Origin: Actibacterium atlanticum
Lineage (GTDB): Bacteria; Pseudomonadota; Alphaproteobacteria; Rhodobacterales; Rhodobacteraceae
Direction of reading: 5' to 3'
Assembly (NCBI RefSeq): GCF_000671395.1
Contig: NZ_AQQY01000005.1
Location: 62,001-126,000, forward strand
DNA: 64,000 bases
The first letter of the stretch is position 1. Each line of letters begins with the position of its first letter. Below the pieces are notes generated by a model. That model was not told the DNA's origin and ran no database searches. It saw only the letters and a list, made by a program, of their open reading frames with translations. Both the position numbers and the translations under genes were made by a program. Positions 8,430 to 17,678 of the stretch are shown piece by piece.

Positions 8430-9218
8430 TTAGAGGTTGTCTGGCTGCGGCATGCCCAGCACGTGAACCCCGCCATCGACATTGATGATCTCGCCGGTGG
8501 TACAAGCGCCGTTGTCCGAGGCCAGATAGACGGCTGTACCGCCCACTGCTTCGAGCGTTGCGTTCGACCCTAGCGGCGCGTTGGTTTCGGTGTAGCGATA
8601 GGTTTTGCGTGCGCCGCCGATCGCCGCCCCGGCCAGGGTTTTCATCGGGCCGGGCGAAATGGCGTTGACACGAATGCCATCGGGACCCAGGTCATTGGCC
8701 AGATAGCGCACGGTGCTTTCCAGCGCTGCTTTGGCCACGCCCATCACGTTGTAGAACGGGGTGACGCGGTTGGAGCCCGCATAGGTAAGGGTCAGCAGCG
8801 TGCCGCCCTCAGACATCAGCGGGGCGGCGCGCCGCGCCACGTCGATCAGCGAGTAGCACGAGATTACCAGCGAGTTTTTGAAGTTCTCACGGCTGGTGTT
8901 GATGAAGCGGCCGGTCAGCTCGTTCTTGTCGGAATAGGCGATGGCGTGCACGACGAAGTCCAGCTTGCCCCATTCCTGTTCCAGCTTGGCGAAGGCCGCA
9001 TCCAGCGAGGCGTCGTCGGTGACGTCCACATCCAGCAGCAGGTTGGAGCCGACACTGGCCGCCAGCGGTTCTACCCGTTTTCCAAACGCATCACCTTGGT
9101 AAGAGAACGCCAGCTCGGCGCCCTCAGCAGCCAGCGCTTTGGCGATGCCCCAGGCGATGGAGCGTTCATTTGCGACACCCATTACGAGGCCGCGTTTGCC
9201 TTTCATCAGATCAGCCAT
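8430..9218 (-). CDS. fabI: Enoyl-[acyl-carrier-protein] reductase (NADH), FabI
   Basis: A 262-residue short-chain dehydrogenase of the divergent FabI type: GVANERSIAWGIAKAL is the nucleotide-binding segment, and the catalytic YNVMGVAKAALES gives the Tyr-x6-Lys pair. It reduces trans-2-enoyl-ACP to acyl-ACP, the last step of each fatty-acid elongation round in the cytoplasm. It lies five bases downstream of fabB in the fabA-fabB-fabI unit, so it should be co-transcribed with the unsaturated fatty-acid genes. Confidence 0.95.
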   Translation of the reverse strand: MADLMKGKRGLVMGVANERSIAWGIAKALAAEGAELAFSYQGDAFGKRVEPLAASVGSNLLLDVDVTDDASLDAAFAKLEQEWGKLDFVVHAIAYSDKNELTGRFINTSRENFKNSLVISCYSLIDVARRAAPLMSEGGTLLTLTYAGSNRVTPFYNVMGVAKAALESTVRYLANDLGPDGIRVNAISPGPMKTLAGAAIGGARKTYRYTETNAPLGSNATLEAVGGTAVYLASDNGACTTGEIINVDGGVHVLGMPQPDNL

Positions 9219-9223
9219 ATCGG

Positions 9224-10453
9224 TTACCCGTGGTATTTGCTCATGACGAGGGTTGCGTTGGTGCCGCCAAAGCCGAAGCTGTTGGACAGGACGCTGTCCA
9301 GTTCCACGTTTTCGCGCAGCTCGGTGACGATTTCACCCTCATTAATTTCGGGGTCGAGCTCGGTGACGTTGGCCGAGGCAGCGATGAAGTTGCCCTGCAT
9401 CATGATCAGCGAGTAGATCGCTTCGTGCACGCCGGTGGCGCCCAGGCTGTGACCAGTCAGCGACTTGGTCGAGGCAATCGGCGGGGTCGAGCCTTCGCCG
9501 AAGACGCGACGCACGGCCTTGACCTCGGTCACGTCGCCTGCGGGGGTCGAGGTGCCGTGGGCGTTGATATAGTCGATCTTGCGGCCTTCGGGCAGGGTGC
9601 TGGCGGCCAGCCGCATCGAGCGTTCGCCGCCTTCGCCAGACGGTGCAACCATGTCGTGGCCGTCCGAGGTGGCGCCGTAACCGGTGACCTCGGCGTAAAT
9701 TTTCGCACCGCGCGCCAGAGCGTGATCCAGATCTTCCAGAACCACAACACCGCCGCCGCCGCCGATCACGAATCCGTCGCGGGTGGCATCAAACGGGCGC
9801 GAGGCGGTTTCAGGCGCGTCGTTATATTTAGACGACATGGCGCCCATCGCGTCAAACAGGCACGACAGGGTCCAATCGACCTCTTCGCCGCCGCCGGCAA
9901 AGACGATGTCCTGCTTGCCCATCTGGATTTGCTCCACACCGTTGCCGATGCAGTGGGCCGAGGTCGAACAGGCCGAGGTGATCGAATAGTTGATCCCTTT
10001 GATCTTGAACGGGGTCGCCAGACAGGCCGAGTTGGTCGAGCTCATGCAGCGCGTCACCATAAAGGGACCCATACGTTTGGGCGCGCCTTTTTCGATCACG
10101 ATGTTATGGGCCGAGAAGAAGTTCGAGGTGGACGGGCCTCCCGAGCCCATGATCAGGCCGGTGCGTTCATTCGAAACATCGCTGTCTTCGAGACCGGAGT
10201 CCGCAATGGCCTGCTCCATGGCGATGTAGTTATATGCTGCACCCGGTCCCATGAAACGCAGCTGGCGCTTGTCGATGGCCGCGGTCAGGTCGATCTGCGG
10301 GATCCCGGCAACTTGGCTGCGAAAGCCGTGCTTGGTGTATTCCTCTTCGGCCCGGATGCCGGATTTGCCGGCGCGAAGGCTGGCTTCTACCTCGGCAACA
10401 GTGTTGCCAATCGGCGAGACGATCCCCATCCCGGTGATAACGACGCGGCGCAT
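9224..10453 (-). CDS. fabB: Beta-ketoacyl-ACP synthase I, FabB
   Basis: A 409-residue condensing enzyme beginning [15 protein letters not shown]. The active-site Cys is in [10 protein letters not shown] (near residue 163), and the two catalytic histidines are in [11 protein letters not shown] and [11 protein letters not shown]. FabB elongates acyl-ACP with malonyl-ACP and is required for unsaturated fatty acids together with FabA. Its place right after fabA fits FabB rather than FabF. It starts 23 bases after the fabA stop. Confidence 0.95.
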   Translation of the reverse strand: MRRVVITGMGIVSPIGNTVAEVEASLRAGKSGIRAEEEYTKHGFRSQVAGIPQIDLTAAIDKRQLRFMGPGAAYNYIAMEQAIADSGLEDSDVSNERTGLIMGSGGPSTSNFFSAHNIVIEKGAPKRMGPFMVTRCMSSTNSACLATPFKIKGINYSITSACSTSAHCIGNGVEQIQMGKQDIVFAGGGEEVDWTLSCLFDAMGAMSSKYNDAPETASRPFDATRDGFVIGGGGGVVVLEDLDHALARGAKIYAEVTGYGATSDGHDMVAPSGEGGERSMRLAASTLPEGRKIDYINAHGTSTPAGDVTEVKAVRRVFGEGSTPPIASTKSLTGHSLGATGVHEAIYSLIMMQGNFIAASANVTELDPEINEGEIVTELRENVELDSVLSNSFGFGGTNATLVMSKYHG

Positions 10454-10476
10454 GGGCGCACTCCTCTTTGTTGGGT

Positions 10477-10986
10477 TCAGCTCTCGGAGAGGGCGACCTT
10501 CATGTCTTTGACCTGATAGATCACCTCGCCATCGGCCTCAACCCGGCCATCGGCCACACCCATGGTCAGGCGGCGGGTTTGGATAGCTTTGGTGAAATCC
10601 ACATAGTAAGTCAGCATCTTGCGGTCGGGGCGGACCATGCCGGTCAGTTTGACTTCGCCAACGCCCAAGGCGTAACCGCGCCCTTTCCAGCCGCGCCAGC
10701 CCAGATTGAAGCCGGTCAGCTGCCACAGCCCGTCCAGGCCCAGACAGCCGGGCATGATCGGGTTGCCGGGGAAGTGACAGTCAAAGAACCACAGGTCGGG
10801 GGAGATGTCGAACTCGGCGGTGATGTGTCCTTTGCCATGGGCACCACCTTCTGCGCTTACGTCAGTGATGCGGTCCATCATCAGCATCGGCGGAGCAGGT
10901 AACTGGGGATTGCCCGGACCGAACAGCTCCCCACGTGCACATTTCAGAAGATCATCTTTGCTAAAGCTACTTGGAAAGTCGCTCAT
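10477..10986 (-). CDS. fabA: 3-hydroxydecanoyl-ACP dehydratase/isomerase, FabA
   Basis: 169 residues, the usual FabA length. The hot-dog active site is seen as [19 protein letters not shown] with the catalytic His, and the conserved Asp follows in the long helix. FabA dehydrates 3-hydroxydecanoyl-ACP and isomerises trans-2- to cis-3-decenoyl-ACP, the branch point to unsaturated fatty acids. It is the first gene of fabA-fabB-fabI and divergent from irr, an arrangement common in alphaproteobacteria. The shared 163-base intergenic region should hold both promoters. Confidence 0.95.
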   Translation of the reverse strand: MSDFPSSFSKDDLLKCARGELFGPGNPQLPAPPMLMMDRITDVSAEGGAHGKGHITAEFDISPDLWFFDCHFPGNPIMPGCLGLDGLWQLTGFNLGWRGWKGRGYALGVGEVKLTGMVRPDRKMLTYYVDFTKAIQTRRLTMGVADGRVEADGEVIYQVKDMKVALSES

Positions 10987-11149
10987 TCAGCCCCCGCCCT
11001 TATGTTCGTTTTGCATTGCAATGTTCCTGTAACACTGCGTTCGAAGGCGTTGCAATAGCTGGTGCGCTGGGGCACCAAAGCTGAGGTGCATTGAAAATAT
11101 CCCCAAAAAGGCTTTATAAAGCGCCATGAGAAGTTCGCGGATAGGCAGA

Positions 11150-11566
11150 ATGACACCCGACGCAATCGAACGTGGTACCAAATGGCTGGCAAGCGCAGAC
11201 CTGCGCCCCACGCGGCAGCGCGTGCAATTGGCGGCATTGCTTGTCGGGGATGGTCAGAACCGCCACGTCACCGCGGAAAGTCTGTTTGCCGCTTCGGTAG
11301 AGAGCTGCGAGAAGGTTTCGCTGGCGACGGTCTATAACACGCTCAAGGCTTTTTGTGACGCAGGGCTGATGCGTGAAGTCGTGGTGGATGGGTCCAAAAG
11401 CTATTTTGACACCCGCACGGATGAACATCCGCATTTCTATTGGGAAGAGAACGGCGCCTTGGAAGATGCTTCTGCGGATGGTTTGCGCATTGCGTCATTG
11501 CCCGAGTTGCCCGAAGGGGCGGAACTGTCGCGCATCGACGTGGTGATCCGTCTGCGCAAAGCTTAA
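11150..11566 (+). CDS. irr: Iron response regulator Irr (Fur superfamily)
   Basis: 138 residues from ATG 11150; an upstream in-frame ATG at 11126 would add eight residues. The winged-helix segment LRPTRQRVQLAALL and the recognition helix VSLATVYNTLKAFCDAGLM are typical Fur/Irr. The dimer domain keeps DEHPHFYWEENG, where Irr proteins have their metal/haem histidines. It lacks the N-terminal haem regulatory Cys-Pro of Bradyrhizobium Irr, as usual in this family branch. Irr controls haem synthesis and iron genes by sensing haem status. It is divergent from fabA. Confidence 0.88.
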   Translation: MTPDAIERGTKWLASADLRPTRQRVQLAALLVGDGQNRHVTAESLFAASVESCEKVSLATVYNTLKAFCDAGLMREVVVDGSKSYFDTRTDEHPHFYWEENGALEDASADGLRIASLPELPEGAELSRIDVVIRLRKA

Positions 11567-11630
11567 GACCCCAGCCATAACATCCGTCGAAAATTATGTG
11601 GTGAATAACGTTCGACCAAGGTTTTCGGCC

Positions 11631-12500
11631 CTAGAACCACTGGCCGGGTTCCATCAATCCCAAATCAAGCAATTGCTGCGACGACCAGTTGAACGGCGTG
11701 GAATTGTGCCAGGTGAAGGTGTGAATATCGAAGGTCGACCCGGCGTTTGACTTCAGCGCTTTAGCAGTTCGAAACGAACAGATTGCCGCAGTGATGTTGT
11801 GGTGCCAGGGACAGGCATAGGTATTGTACTCTTCATCGCTGAAGGTGTGATTTGCGCGCAGGCGCAGTCCGGGCTTTGCTTTGAACAACGCAATGCGGTC
11901 AATCTTGCGCCGCGCTTTAGGCACGTGTTCTTCGAACCGCCATCGCAACCCGCCAAAGAAGTTCAGCTGCCGCTCTCGGGGATGATCATTGTTGCCCGGG
12001 TCAGGGCGGGCCAGAGCGTAATATCCTGATTTGTCCAACTGGGCGGTCTCAAGGGAAACCGCATCGGGGTATTGATCCAAATCCTTGGCGTAAAGGTCGA
12101 TGACATAGGTCAGCATCGCGTCACGACGTTCTTCGTTATGGAACGTCAGCATCTCGCCGATGGTGCGGGTCTCGCAAAACGGGAAGAACAGGTATTCTGC
12201 ATTGTAGCAGTAATAGAACCACTGGCCGGGGGCGGATTCGATAATCCGGTTGATGGCGCGAATGAAAGCGCCTTCGCGATAGACGTCCAGAGTGACGTGA
12301 TGCACCCGATCGGTGACATCATCCGGTAGCTCGATCCCGACGGGCGCCAGAACGACCACCGCTTTGAAGCCGATGTTCAGATGATGGCGGATTGTCGTGT
12401 CGACCTCGACCGGGTCTTCCACCAGGATCAGCGCAATCGGACCCTTTGACAGCACGCCAGTGCCATCAGCCAGAAACTTGTTCAAACTCGGATACTTCAT
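11631..12500 (-). CDS. Conserved hypothetical protein, possibly glycosyltransferase-2-like
   Basis: 289 residues from ATG 12500; the frame stays open upstream to 12779 but that part overlaps the miaB start region and reads unlike protein. The N-terminal part alternates short strands and helices (LSKGPIALILVED, GFKAVVVLAP, IRAINRIIES), followed by YYCYNAEYLFFPFCETRTIGEML, which resembles the Trp/Asp-rich half of family-2 glycosyltransferase-like proteins without a clear DxD. There is no signal peptide. It is convergent with irr and divergent from miaB. Function is not assigned. Confidence 0.65.
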   Translation of the reverse strand: MKYPSLNKFLADGTGVLSKGPIALILVEDPVEVDTTIRHHLNIGFKAVVVLAPVGIELPDDVTDRVHHVTLDVYREGAFIRAINRIIESAPGQWFYYCYNAEYLFFPFCETRTIGEMLTFHNEERRDAMLTYVIDLYAKDLDQYPDAVSLETAQLDKSGYYALARPDPGNNDHPRERQLNFFGGLRWRFEEHVPKARRKIDRIALFKAKPGLRLRANHTFSDEEYNTYACPWHHNITAAICSFRTAKALKSNAGSTFDIHTFTWHNSTPFNWSSQQLLDLGLMEPGQWF

Positions 12501-12626
12501 AAATGGCCCCTGCTGCCCGCACTTTGGCTTTGTCGCAAAAGTCCTGCAATTTGGTTGACATTGCAAGCGTTGCGGCGCGCCGCGGCATTGTGTAAGCAGG
12601 CGCCTTGAAAACCTCGAGGCAGGATC

Positions 12627-13949
12627 ATGGCCGACCCAAAGAAGCTTTTTATCAAGACCTATGGCTGTCAGATGAACGTCTATGACAGCGAGCGCATGTC
12701 CGAAGCCATGGGCGGCGCGGGCTATGTCACGACCGACAGCCCCGATGATGCCGACATGATCTTGCTGAATACCTGTCATATCCGGGAAAAGGCGGCGGAA
12801 AAGGTTTATTCTGAATTAGGCCGGTTCAAAGGGCTGAAGGCGGACAAACCTGATCTGAAAATCGGGGTTGCAGGTTGCGTGGCGCAGGCCGAAGGCGAAG
12901 AGATCATGCGCCGTCAGCCGCTGGTCGATCTGGTGGTTGGCCCGCAAAGCTATCATCGCCTGCCCGAGATGGAGGCGAAAACCCAGCAAGGCGAGAAAGC
13001 GCTCGACACTGATTTCCCCGAGGAAGACAAGTTCGAGAAGCTGAAATCGCGCCCCAAAGCGCGTCGCGCACCTTCGGCGTTTTTGACGGTGCAGGAAGGC
13101 TGCGACAAATTCTGCGCCTTCTGCGTGGTGCCCTATACCCGCGGGGCCGAGGTGTCGCGCCCCGCTGAACGTGTGTTGGCCGAGGCCCGCGATCTGGTCG
13201 AACGCGGCGTAGCCGAGATCACGCTTCTGGGTCAAAACGTCAACGCTTATCATGGCGACGCACCGCAGGGTGGTGACTGGGGACTTGCCCGACTGATCCG
13301 CGAACTGGCCGAAGTCGATGGGCTGGAGCGTATTCGCTATACCACCAGCCATCCCAACGACATGGAAGACGACCTGATCCGCGCCCATGGCGATTGTGAA
13401 AAACTGATGCCCTATCTGCACTTGCCGGTGCAGTCGGGCAGTGACCGCATTTTGAAGCGGATGAACCGCAGCCACACTGCGGAAAGCTATCTGCGGGTGA
13501 TTGACCGGATTCGCGAAGCCCGCCCCGATATTCTGCTCTCGGGCGATTTCATCGTCGGCTTCCCGGAAGAAACCGATGCCGATTTCGAGGACACGCTGAA
13601 ACTGGTTGAACAGGTCCGTTATGGACAATGCTATAGTTTCAAATACTCCACCCGACCCGGCACCCCGGCGGCAGAGCGTGAACAGCTACCCGAAGACGTG
13701 AAATCAGAGCGGCTGCAACGGTTGCAGGCGCTGCTGAACCAGCAGCAGGCTGAGATTCAGGCCGCGATGGTTGGGCGCGAGGTTGGCGTGCTGTTTGAAA
13801 AGAAAGGTCGGCTGCCCGGGCAGATGGTCGGAAAGTCGGATCACTTGCATGCGGTTTACGTTCAGGCACCTGAAAGCCTGCTGGGGCAGGTGGCGCGTGT
13901 GCGGATTACCGGAACGTCCTCAAATTCTCTGGCCGGCGAATTGATCTGA
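12627..13949 (+). CDS. miaB: tRNA-2-methylthio-N6-dimethylallyladenosine synthase MiaB
   Basis: 440 residues with the three MTTase domains in order. The N-terminal UPF0004 domain has [13 protein letters not shown] and NTCHIREKA plus the third Cys in GVAGCVAQ. The radical-SAM domain has the CxxxCxxC cluster in [19 protein letters not shown]-terminal TRAM domain ends in [15 protein letters not shown]. It adds the 2-methylthio group to i6A37 of tRNAs reading UNN codons, using two 4Fe-4S clusters. It starts with a good AGGATC-spaced ATG. Confidence 0.96.
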   Translation: MADPKKLFIKTYGCQMNVYDSERMSEAMGGAGYVTTDSPDDADMILLNTCHIREKAAEKVYSELGRFKGLKADKPDLKIGVAGCVAQAEGEEIMRRQPLVDLVVGPQSYHRLPEMEAKTQQGEKALDTDFPEEDKFEKLKSRPKARRAPSAFLTVQEGCDKFCAFCVVPYTRGAEVSRPAERVLAEARDLVERGVAEITLLGQNVNAYHGDAPQGGDWGLARLIRELAEVDGLERIRYTTSHPNDMEDDLIRAHGDCEKLMPYLHLPVQSGSDRILKRMNRSHTAESYLRVIDRIREARPDILLSGDFIVGFPEETDADFEDTLKLVEQVRYGQCYSFKYSTRPGTPAAEREQLPEDVKSERLQRLQALLNQQQAEIQAAMVGREVGVLFEKKGRLPGQMVGKSDHLHAVYVQAPESLLGQVARVRITGTSSNSLAGELI

Positions 13950-14154
13950 CACAAACGCCGCGCTGCAGCGGGGATCGTTCATATTTGGGGGTAAATTTCG
14001 CCAGTTTGCGGGAATTGTTGCGAAAATTGATACAATATGTGGTAAATCTTTCTTCACATACATACAAAATTTGCTAGACTTTCGCAAATGATGCGGTGTG
14101 GGCGCTGTTCGTATCATGTAATGCGCCCGGTGATTTTCTGCGAAGGATAGAAAA

Positions 14155-14727
14155 GTGGTGACGAGGATTATTCAGGCAGCTCGGGTTGGGCTAGGAGGCG
14201 CTGCAGCGCTGGCCATGGCCCTGACCGTGAGCGCGGGGGCTGCTCAGGCGCAGCAGAAGGTTATCAAGGGTGAACGCTATACGCCGACGATTTGGGTTGA
14301 CCCGGACGGATGCGAACACTGGGTTATGGATGATGGCTGGGAAGGCTACATGACCCCGCACGTCAACCGTGATGGCATTCCGGTTTGCCGCCGTGGCAAT
14401 ACCTGCGGTGTGATTGCGTCGGATCAGTTGTTTACAACCGACAAACACCACATCACCGCTTCGGGCAAAGCGCGTTTGCAGAAGTTCTTCAATGAGAGCA
14501 GCGCGACGTCGTTCATCATTGTCGGACACACAGACGCCCGCGCCTCGGATTCATATAACATGGCGCTGTCGCAGCGTCGTGCGAACTCGGTCGCATCGGT
14601 TGCCCGCAGCGTGGGTGCCCGCATTGCCGATGTGCGCGGGTACGGGGAACGCCAACCGGTGGCCAGCAACAAGACCGCATCCGGCATGGCGCGCAACCGC
14701 CGTGTTGAAATCATCTGCTTGCGTTAA
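14155..14727 (+). CDS. OmpA-family peptidoglycan-binding protein with N-terminal Cys motif
   Basis: 190 residues from GTG 14155 (GTG 14158 is equally possible) after GAAGGA. The signal peptide runs to about residue 32 (SAGAAQAQ). Residues 46-78 carry a small motif: IWVDPDGCEHW, DDGWEGY and IPVC, with cysteines at 53 and 78. Residues about 87-189 form an OmpA C-terminal domain (VGHTDARASDSYN, LSQRRANSV, NRRVEI), including the Asp and Arg that bind the meso-diaminopimelate of peptidoglycan. It is followed after 12 bases by a lipoprotein gene with the same small motif. Confidence 0.85.
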   Translation: MVTRIIQAARVGLGGAAALAMALTVSAGAAQAQQKVIKGERYTPTIWVDPDGCEHWVMDDGWEGYMTPHVNRDGIPVCRRGNTCGVIASDQLFTTDKHHITASGKARLQKFFNESSATSFIIVGHTDARASDSYNMALSQRRANSVASVARSVGARIADVRGYGERQPVASNKTASGMARNRRVEIICLR

Positions 14728-14739
14728 GGAGAGGCGATC

Positions 14740-15042
14740 ATGAAACCGATCAAAGCAATCGCGTTTGGCATGTCGGCCTTGCTGCTGGCAGGCTGTATCG
14801 ACGCCCCTAAACGGGACAAGACCCGCGACTATGGCATCGACCGCAAGGATCTTAGCCAGCTGCGCGCCGGGATTTGGGTTGATCCGCAGGGCTGTGACCA
14901 CTGGATCATCGACGACGGCGCCGAAGGCTATCTGTCGGCGCGACTCGATAAGTACGGTAAACCGGTGTGTTCGGGCATTGCTCCGCCCGAAACGGCCGTC
15001 GGCCCCTACAAAAGTGGCTCTGCGATCGAAGATCCGATCTGA
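14740..15042 (+). CDS. Small outer-membrane lipoprotein sharing the OmpA partner's Cys motif
   Basis: 100 residues, preceded by AAGGAGAGG. The lipobox LLAGC places the lipidated Cys at residue 19, with no Asp at +2 (Ile), so outer-membrane sorting is expected. Residues 45-77 repeat the motif of the preceding protein: IWVDPQGCDHW, DDGAEGY, KPVC, with cysteines at 52 and 77, the same 25-residue spacing. No other domain is visible. The pair probably forms a two-gene operon ending at the terminator at 15064-15098. Function unknown; an envelope structural role is inference. Confidence 0.75.
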   Translation: MKPIKAIAFGMSALLLAGCIDAPKRDKTRDYGIDRKDLSQLRAGIWVDPQGCDHWIIDDGAEGYLSARLDKYGKPVCSGIAPPETAVGPYKSGSAIEDPI

Positions 15043-15063
15043 TTTCGCATCAAAACTGTTTCA

Positions 15064-15098
15064 AAAAAGGTCGCATCCCGCCGGGTTGCGGCCTTTTT
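15064..15098 (+). terminator. Rho-independent terminator after the OmpA/lipoprotein pair
   Basis: A 12-bp stem AAAAAGGTCGCA / TGCGGCCTTTTT with one G-T pair and a loop of about 11 bases ends in five T. It separates the lipoprotein gene from phoH. Confidence 0.8.
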
Positions 15099-15192
15099 CG
15101 TATCAAATTCGTGAAATGCGAAACCTAGTGCTTGCGTGAATCTATATTGAGGGCCACCATATCTATGTAGGATCTAACCAACGGAGTCCTTT

Positions 15193-16224
15193 TTGGGCAT
15201 AAGCGCTCTCACACCCCCGCCGAACGCAGAAGCAGCACACGAACTTCTTCTGGAGTTTCCTGACAACCGTCTCTTGATTGATTTGTGCGGAGAATTTGAC
15301 CGCAATCTCGCTCAGGTAGAACACAAGATGGGTGTCCATATTCTGCGGCGGGGCAATCAGCTTGCCATCGTGGGCGATGGCGAGGCCCGCGGACAGGCGG
15401 CCATGGTGCTGCAACAGCTCTATGCCCGTCTCGAAAGTGGCAAGCAGGTCGAGGCCGGTGACGTAGATGGCGCCATCCGTATGGGAGATTCTGCCGAAGG
15501 TACTGGCACGCGGGACGGCGATCAGATGGAGCTGTTCAAAGGTGGCACCGTGGAGATCAAGACCCGTAAAAAAACGATTGAGCCGCGCACAGATGCGCAG
15601 AAGGCTTATGTGACGTCCTTGTTTGAAAACGAATTGGCCTTTGGGATCGGTCCTGCGGGTACCGGTAAAACCTACTTGGCAGTGGCGGTTGCTGTGAACA
15701 TGTTCATTGGCGGTCATGTGGATCGGATCATCCTGTCGCGCCCCGCCGTCGAAGCGGGCGAAAAGCTGGGCTATCTGCCCGGTGACATGAAAGACAAGGT
15801 CGACCCGTACATGCAGCCGCTTTATGACGCGCTGAATGATTTCCTGCCTTCCAAGCAAGTCACTAAACTGATCGAAGAGAAAAAGATCGAGATCGCACCG
15901 CTGGCTTTTATGCGGGGGCGCACTCTGGCGAATGCCTTTGTGGTTCTGGATGAAGCCCAGAACGCCACCACCATGCAAATGAAAATGTTCCTGACCCGCC
16001 TGGGCGAAGGGTCGCGCATGGTGATCACCGGTGACCGCAGCCAGGTGGACCTGCCGCGCGGTGTGCAATCGGGCCTGCGCGATGCCGAGAACCTGCTGAA
16101 GGGCATCAACAAGATCAGCTTCAACTACTTCACCTCGAAAGACGTCGTGCGCCACCCGCTGGTCGCCAAGATCATCGAGGCTTATGACGCCGCAGACATG
16201 AAGTCGCAGGCCAAAAAGGCCTGA
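15193..16224 (+). CDS. ybeZ: PhoH-family ATPase (YbeZ)
   Basis: 343 residues from a TTG start at 15193, supported by GGAGT upstream and the family N-terminus. The PhoH domain covers roughly residues 130-335, with Walker A GIGPAGTGKTYLA and Walker B AFVVLDEAQNAT. It is an ATP-binding protein that acts with the endoribonuclease YbeY in rRNA maturation and quality control. It begins the phoH-ybeY-corC-lnt series, a conserved alphaproteobacterial order. Confidence 0.9.
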   Translation: MGISALTPPPNAEAAHELLLEFPDNRLLIDLCGEFDRNLAQVEHKMGVHILRRGNQLAIVGDGEARGQAAMVLQQLYARLESGKQVEAGDVDGAIRMGDSAEGTGTRDGDQMELFKGGTVEIKTRKKTIEPRTDAQKAYVTSLFENELAFGIGPAGTGKTYLAVAVAVNMFIGGHVDRIILSRPAVEAGEKLGYLPGDMKDKVDPYMQPLYDALNDFLPSKQVTKLIEEKKIEIAPLAFMRGRTLANAFVVLDEAQNATTMQMKMFLTRLGEGSRMVITGDRSQVDLPRGVQSGLRDAENLLKGINKISFNYFTSKDVVRHPLVAKIIEAYDAADMKSQAKKA

Positions 16225-16263
16225 TGCCTTTCCCTGCGCCGATTTCGGCAGTATGGGGCGTAT

Positions 16264-16758
16264 ATGGAGCTTGATATTCTGATCGAAGAGCCGCGCTGGG
16301 ACGCGGCGGAGCTTGGGCCTTTGGCGCGATCCGCCTGTGGCGCGGTAGTTGCGCATCTGCGGTTGGGTAACACCGAAATCAGCCTGCTGGGCTGTGATGA
16401 TGCCCGCATTGCGGTGTTAAACGCCGATTTCCGTGACAAGCCGACACCGACCAATGTTCTTTCGTGGCCCGCACAGGAGCTGGCAGCCCAAGCGGACGGC
16501 GGGCAGCCCACGCAACCGGAACCTGACTTCCCGGATATGCCCTTGGAACTGGGCGACATCGCCATCTCCTTTGAAACCTGTACCCGCGAAGCACAAGAGC
16601 AGGGCAAGCCTTTCGCAGACCATGTCACGCATCTTTTGGTTCACGGCACCCTGCATTTGTTGGGTTTTGACCACATTCGGCCGAAAGATGCTCAGTTGAT
16701 GGAGCGGCTAGAGGTTGAAATACTTGCTAAAATGGGCATTTCAGACCCATATGAATAA
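16264..16758 (+). CDS. ybeY: Endoribonuclease YbeY (rRNA maturation factor)
   Basis: 164 residues. The zinc site H-x3-H-x5-H is visible as HGTLHLLGFDH near residue 130, preceded by LGDIAISFET, the conserved metalloprotease-like strand. YbeY processes the 16S rRNA 3' end and takes part in 70S quality control. It starts 39 bases after the YbeZ gene, consistent with joint expression. Confidence 0.93.
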   Translation: MELDILIEEPRWDAAELGPLARSACGAVVAHLRLGNTEISLLGCDDARIAVLNADFRDKPTPTNVLSWPAQELAAQADGGQPTQPEPDFPDMPLELGDIAISFETCTREAQEQGKPFADHVTHLLVHGTLHLLGFDHIRPKDAQLMERLEVEILAKMGISDPYE

Positions 16759-16796
16759 AAGCGGGTCATGATACCGCGATAAATTGGTAAGGAACG

Positions 16797-17675
16797 ATGG
16801 GCGACCAGACCGACGGGTCTTCTAACGCGGCGCAGAGCGCGCTGCTTGAAACCAACAAACGCAACAGCGGCTTTTGGAGCCGCGTCAGCGCCATGTTCTC
16901 TTCGACAGAACCTCAACCAGATTTGCCTGCCACGACGCTGCCGCCTGAGCAGCCCGCACCGGGCATGGTCAACCTACGCCGACTGCGCGTGGATGATGTG
17001 GCCATTCCCAAGGTCGAGGTTGTGGCCGTGCCGGAAGACATCTCTAAAGCGGATTTGGTGGATGTATTCCGCGACAGCGGCAAGAGCCGCTTGCCTGTCT
17101 ATGACGGTACGCTGGATACGCCGCGCGGCTTTGTGCACCTGAAGGACTTTGCGCTGAAGTACGGCTTCAACGGCGTCGGCAACGAGTTTGAAATCGCACC
17201 TTTGTTGCGCCCGCTTTTGTACGTGCCGCCGTCCATGCCGATTGGGGTGCTTTTGCAAAAGATGCAGACCGAACGGATGCATCTGGCTTTGGTGATCGAC
17301 GAATACGGCGGTGTGGACGGGCTGGTCTCGATCGAGGATCTGATCGAACAGGTCGTCGGTGAAATCGAAGACGAACATGACGTGGCCGAGGGCCGGTTCT
17401 GGACCCTTGAAAAGCCAGGAATTTACCTGACGCGCGCACGTACCCCGTTGGATGAATTCGAGACCGAGCTGGGCTTCAAGCTGTTGGATGGAGAGGACGA
17501 AGAAGAGATCGACACGCTGGGCGGGTTGGTCTTTATGCTGTCGGGCCGGGTTCCCGCGCGGGGCGAGGTTGTTCAGCATGAAAGCGGGGCCGAGTTCGAA
17601 GTGGTCGATGCCGATCCGCGCCGTATCAAACGGCTGCGGGTGCGTCTGCCCGCTGACATCCAGAAAGCGACCTAA
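16797..17675 (+). CDS. CBS-domain protein of the CorC/HlyC family
   Basis: 292 residues. After a low-complexity N-terminus there are two CBS domains (about 65-190, with SRLPVYDGTLDTPRGFVHLKD split across them and LALVIDEYGGVDGLVSIED) and a C-terminal CorC_HlyC domain (LGGLVFMLSGRVPARGE). It has no DUF21 membrane domain, as in short CorC proteins. Family members are linked to Mg2+/Co2+ efflux and binding of adenosine nucleotides, but the name hemolysin is historical. It lies between ybeY and lnt in the conserved order. Confidence 0.85.
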   Translation: MGDQTDGSSNAAQSALLETNKRNSGFWSRVSAMFSSTEPQPDLPATTLPPEQPAPGMVNLRRLRVDDVAIPKVEVVAVPEDISKADLVDVFRDSGKSRLPVYDGTLDTPRGFVHLKDFALKYGFNGVGNEFEIAPLLRPLLYVPPSMPIGVLLQKMQTERMHLALVIDEYGGVDGLVSIEDLIEQVVGEIEDEHDVAEGRFWTLEKPGIYLTRARTPLDEFETELGFKLLDGEDEEEIDTLGGLVFMLSGRVPARGEVVQHESGAEFEVVDADPRRIKRLRVRLPADIQKAT

Positions 17676-17678
17676 TTC

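Noticed and set aside
9170-10516. 448-codon frame antisense to fabB
   Set aside because: It is the antisense shadow of the fabB gene, with His/Gly/Arg-rich composition typical of such shadows.
12501-12779. 93-codon N-terminal extension of the hypothetical gene before miaB
   Set aside because: It runs across the miaB start on the opposite strand and has random-like composition; ATG 12500 fits better.
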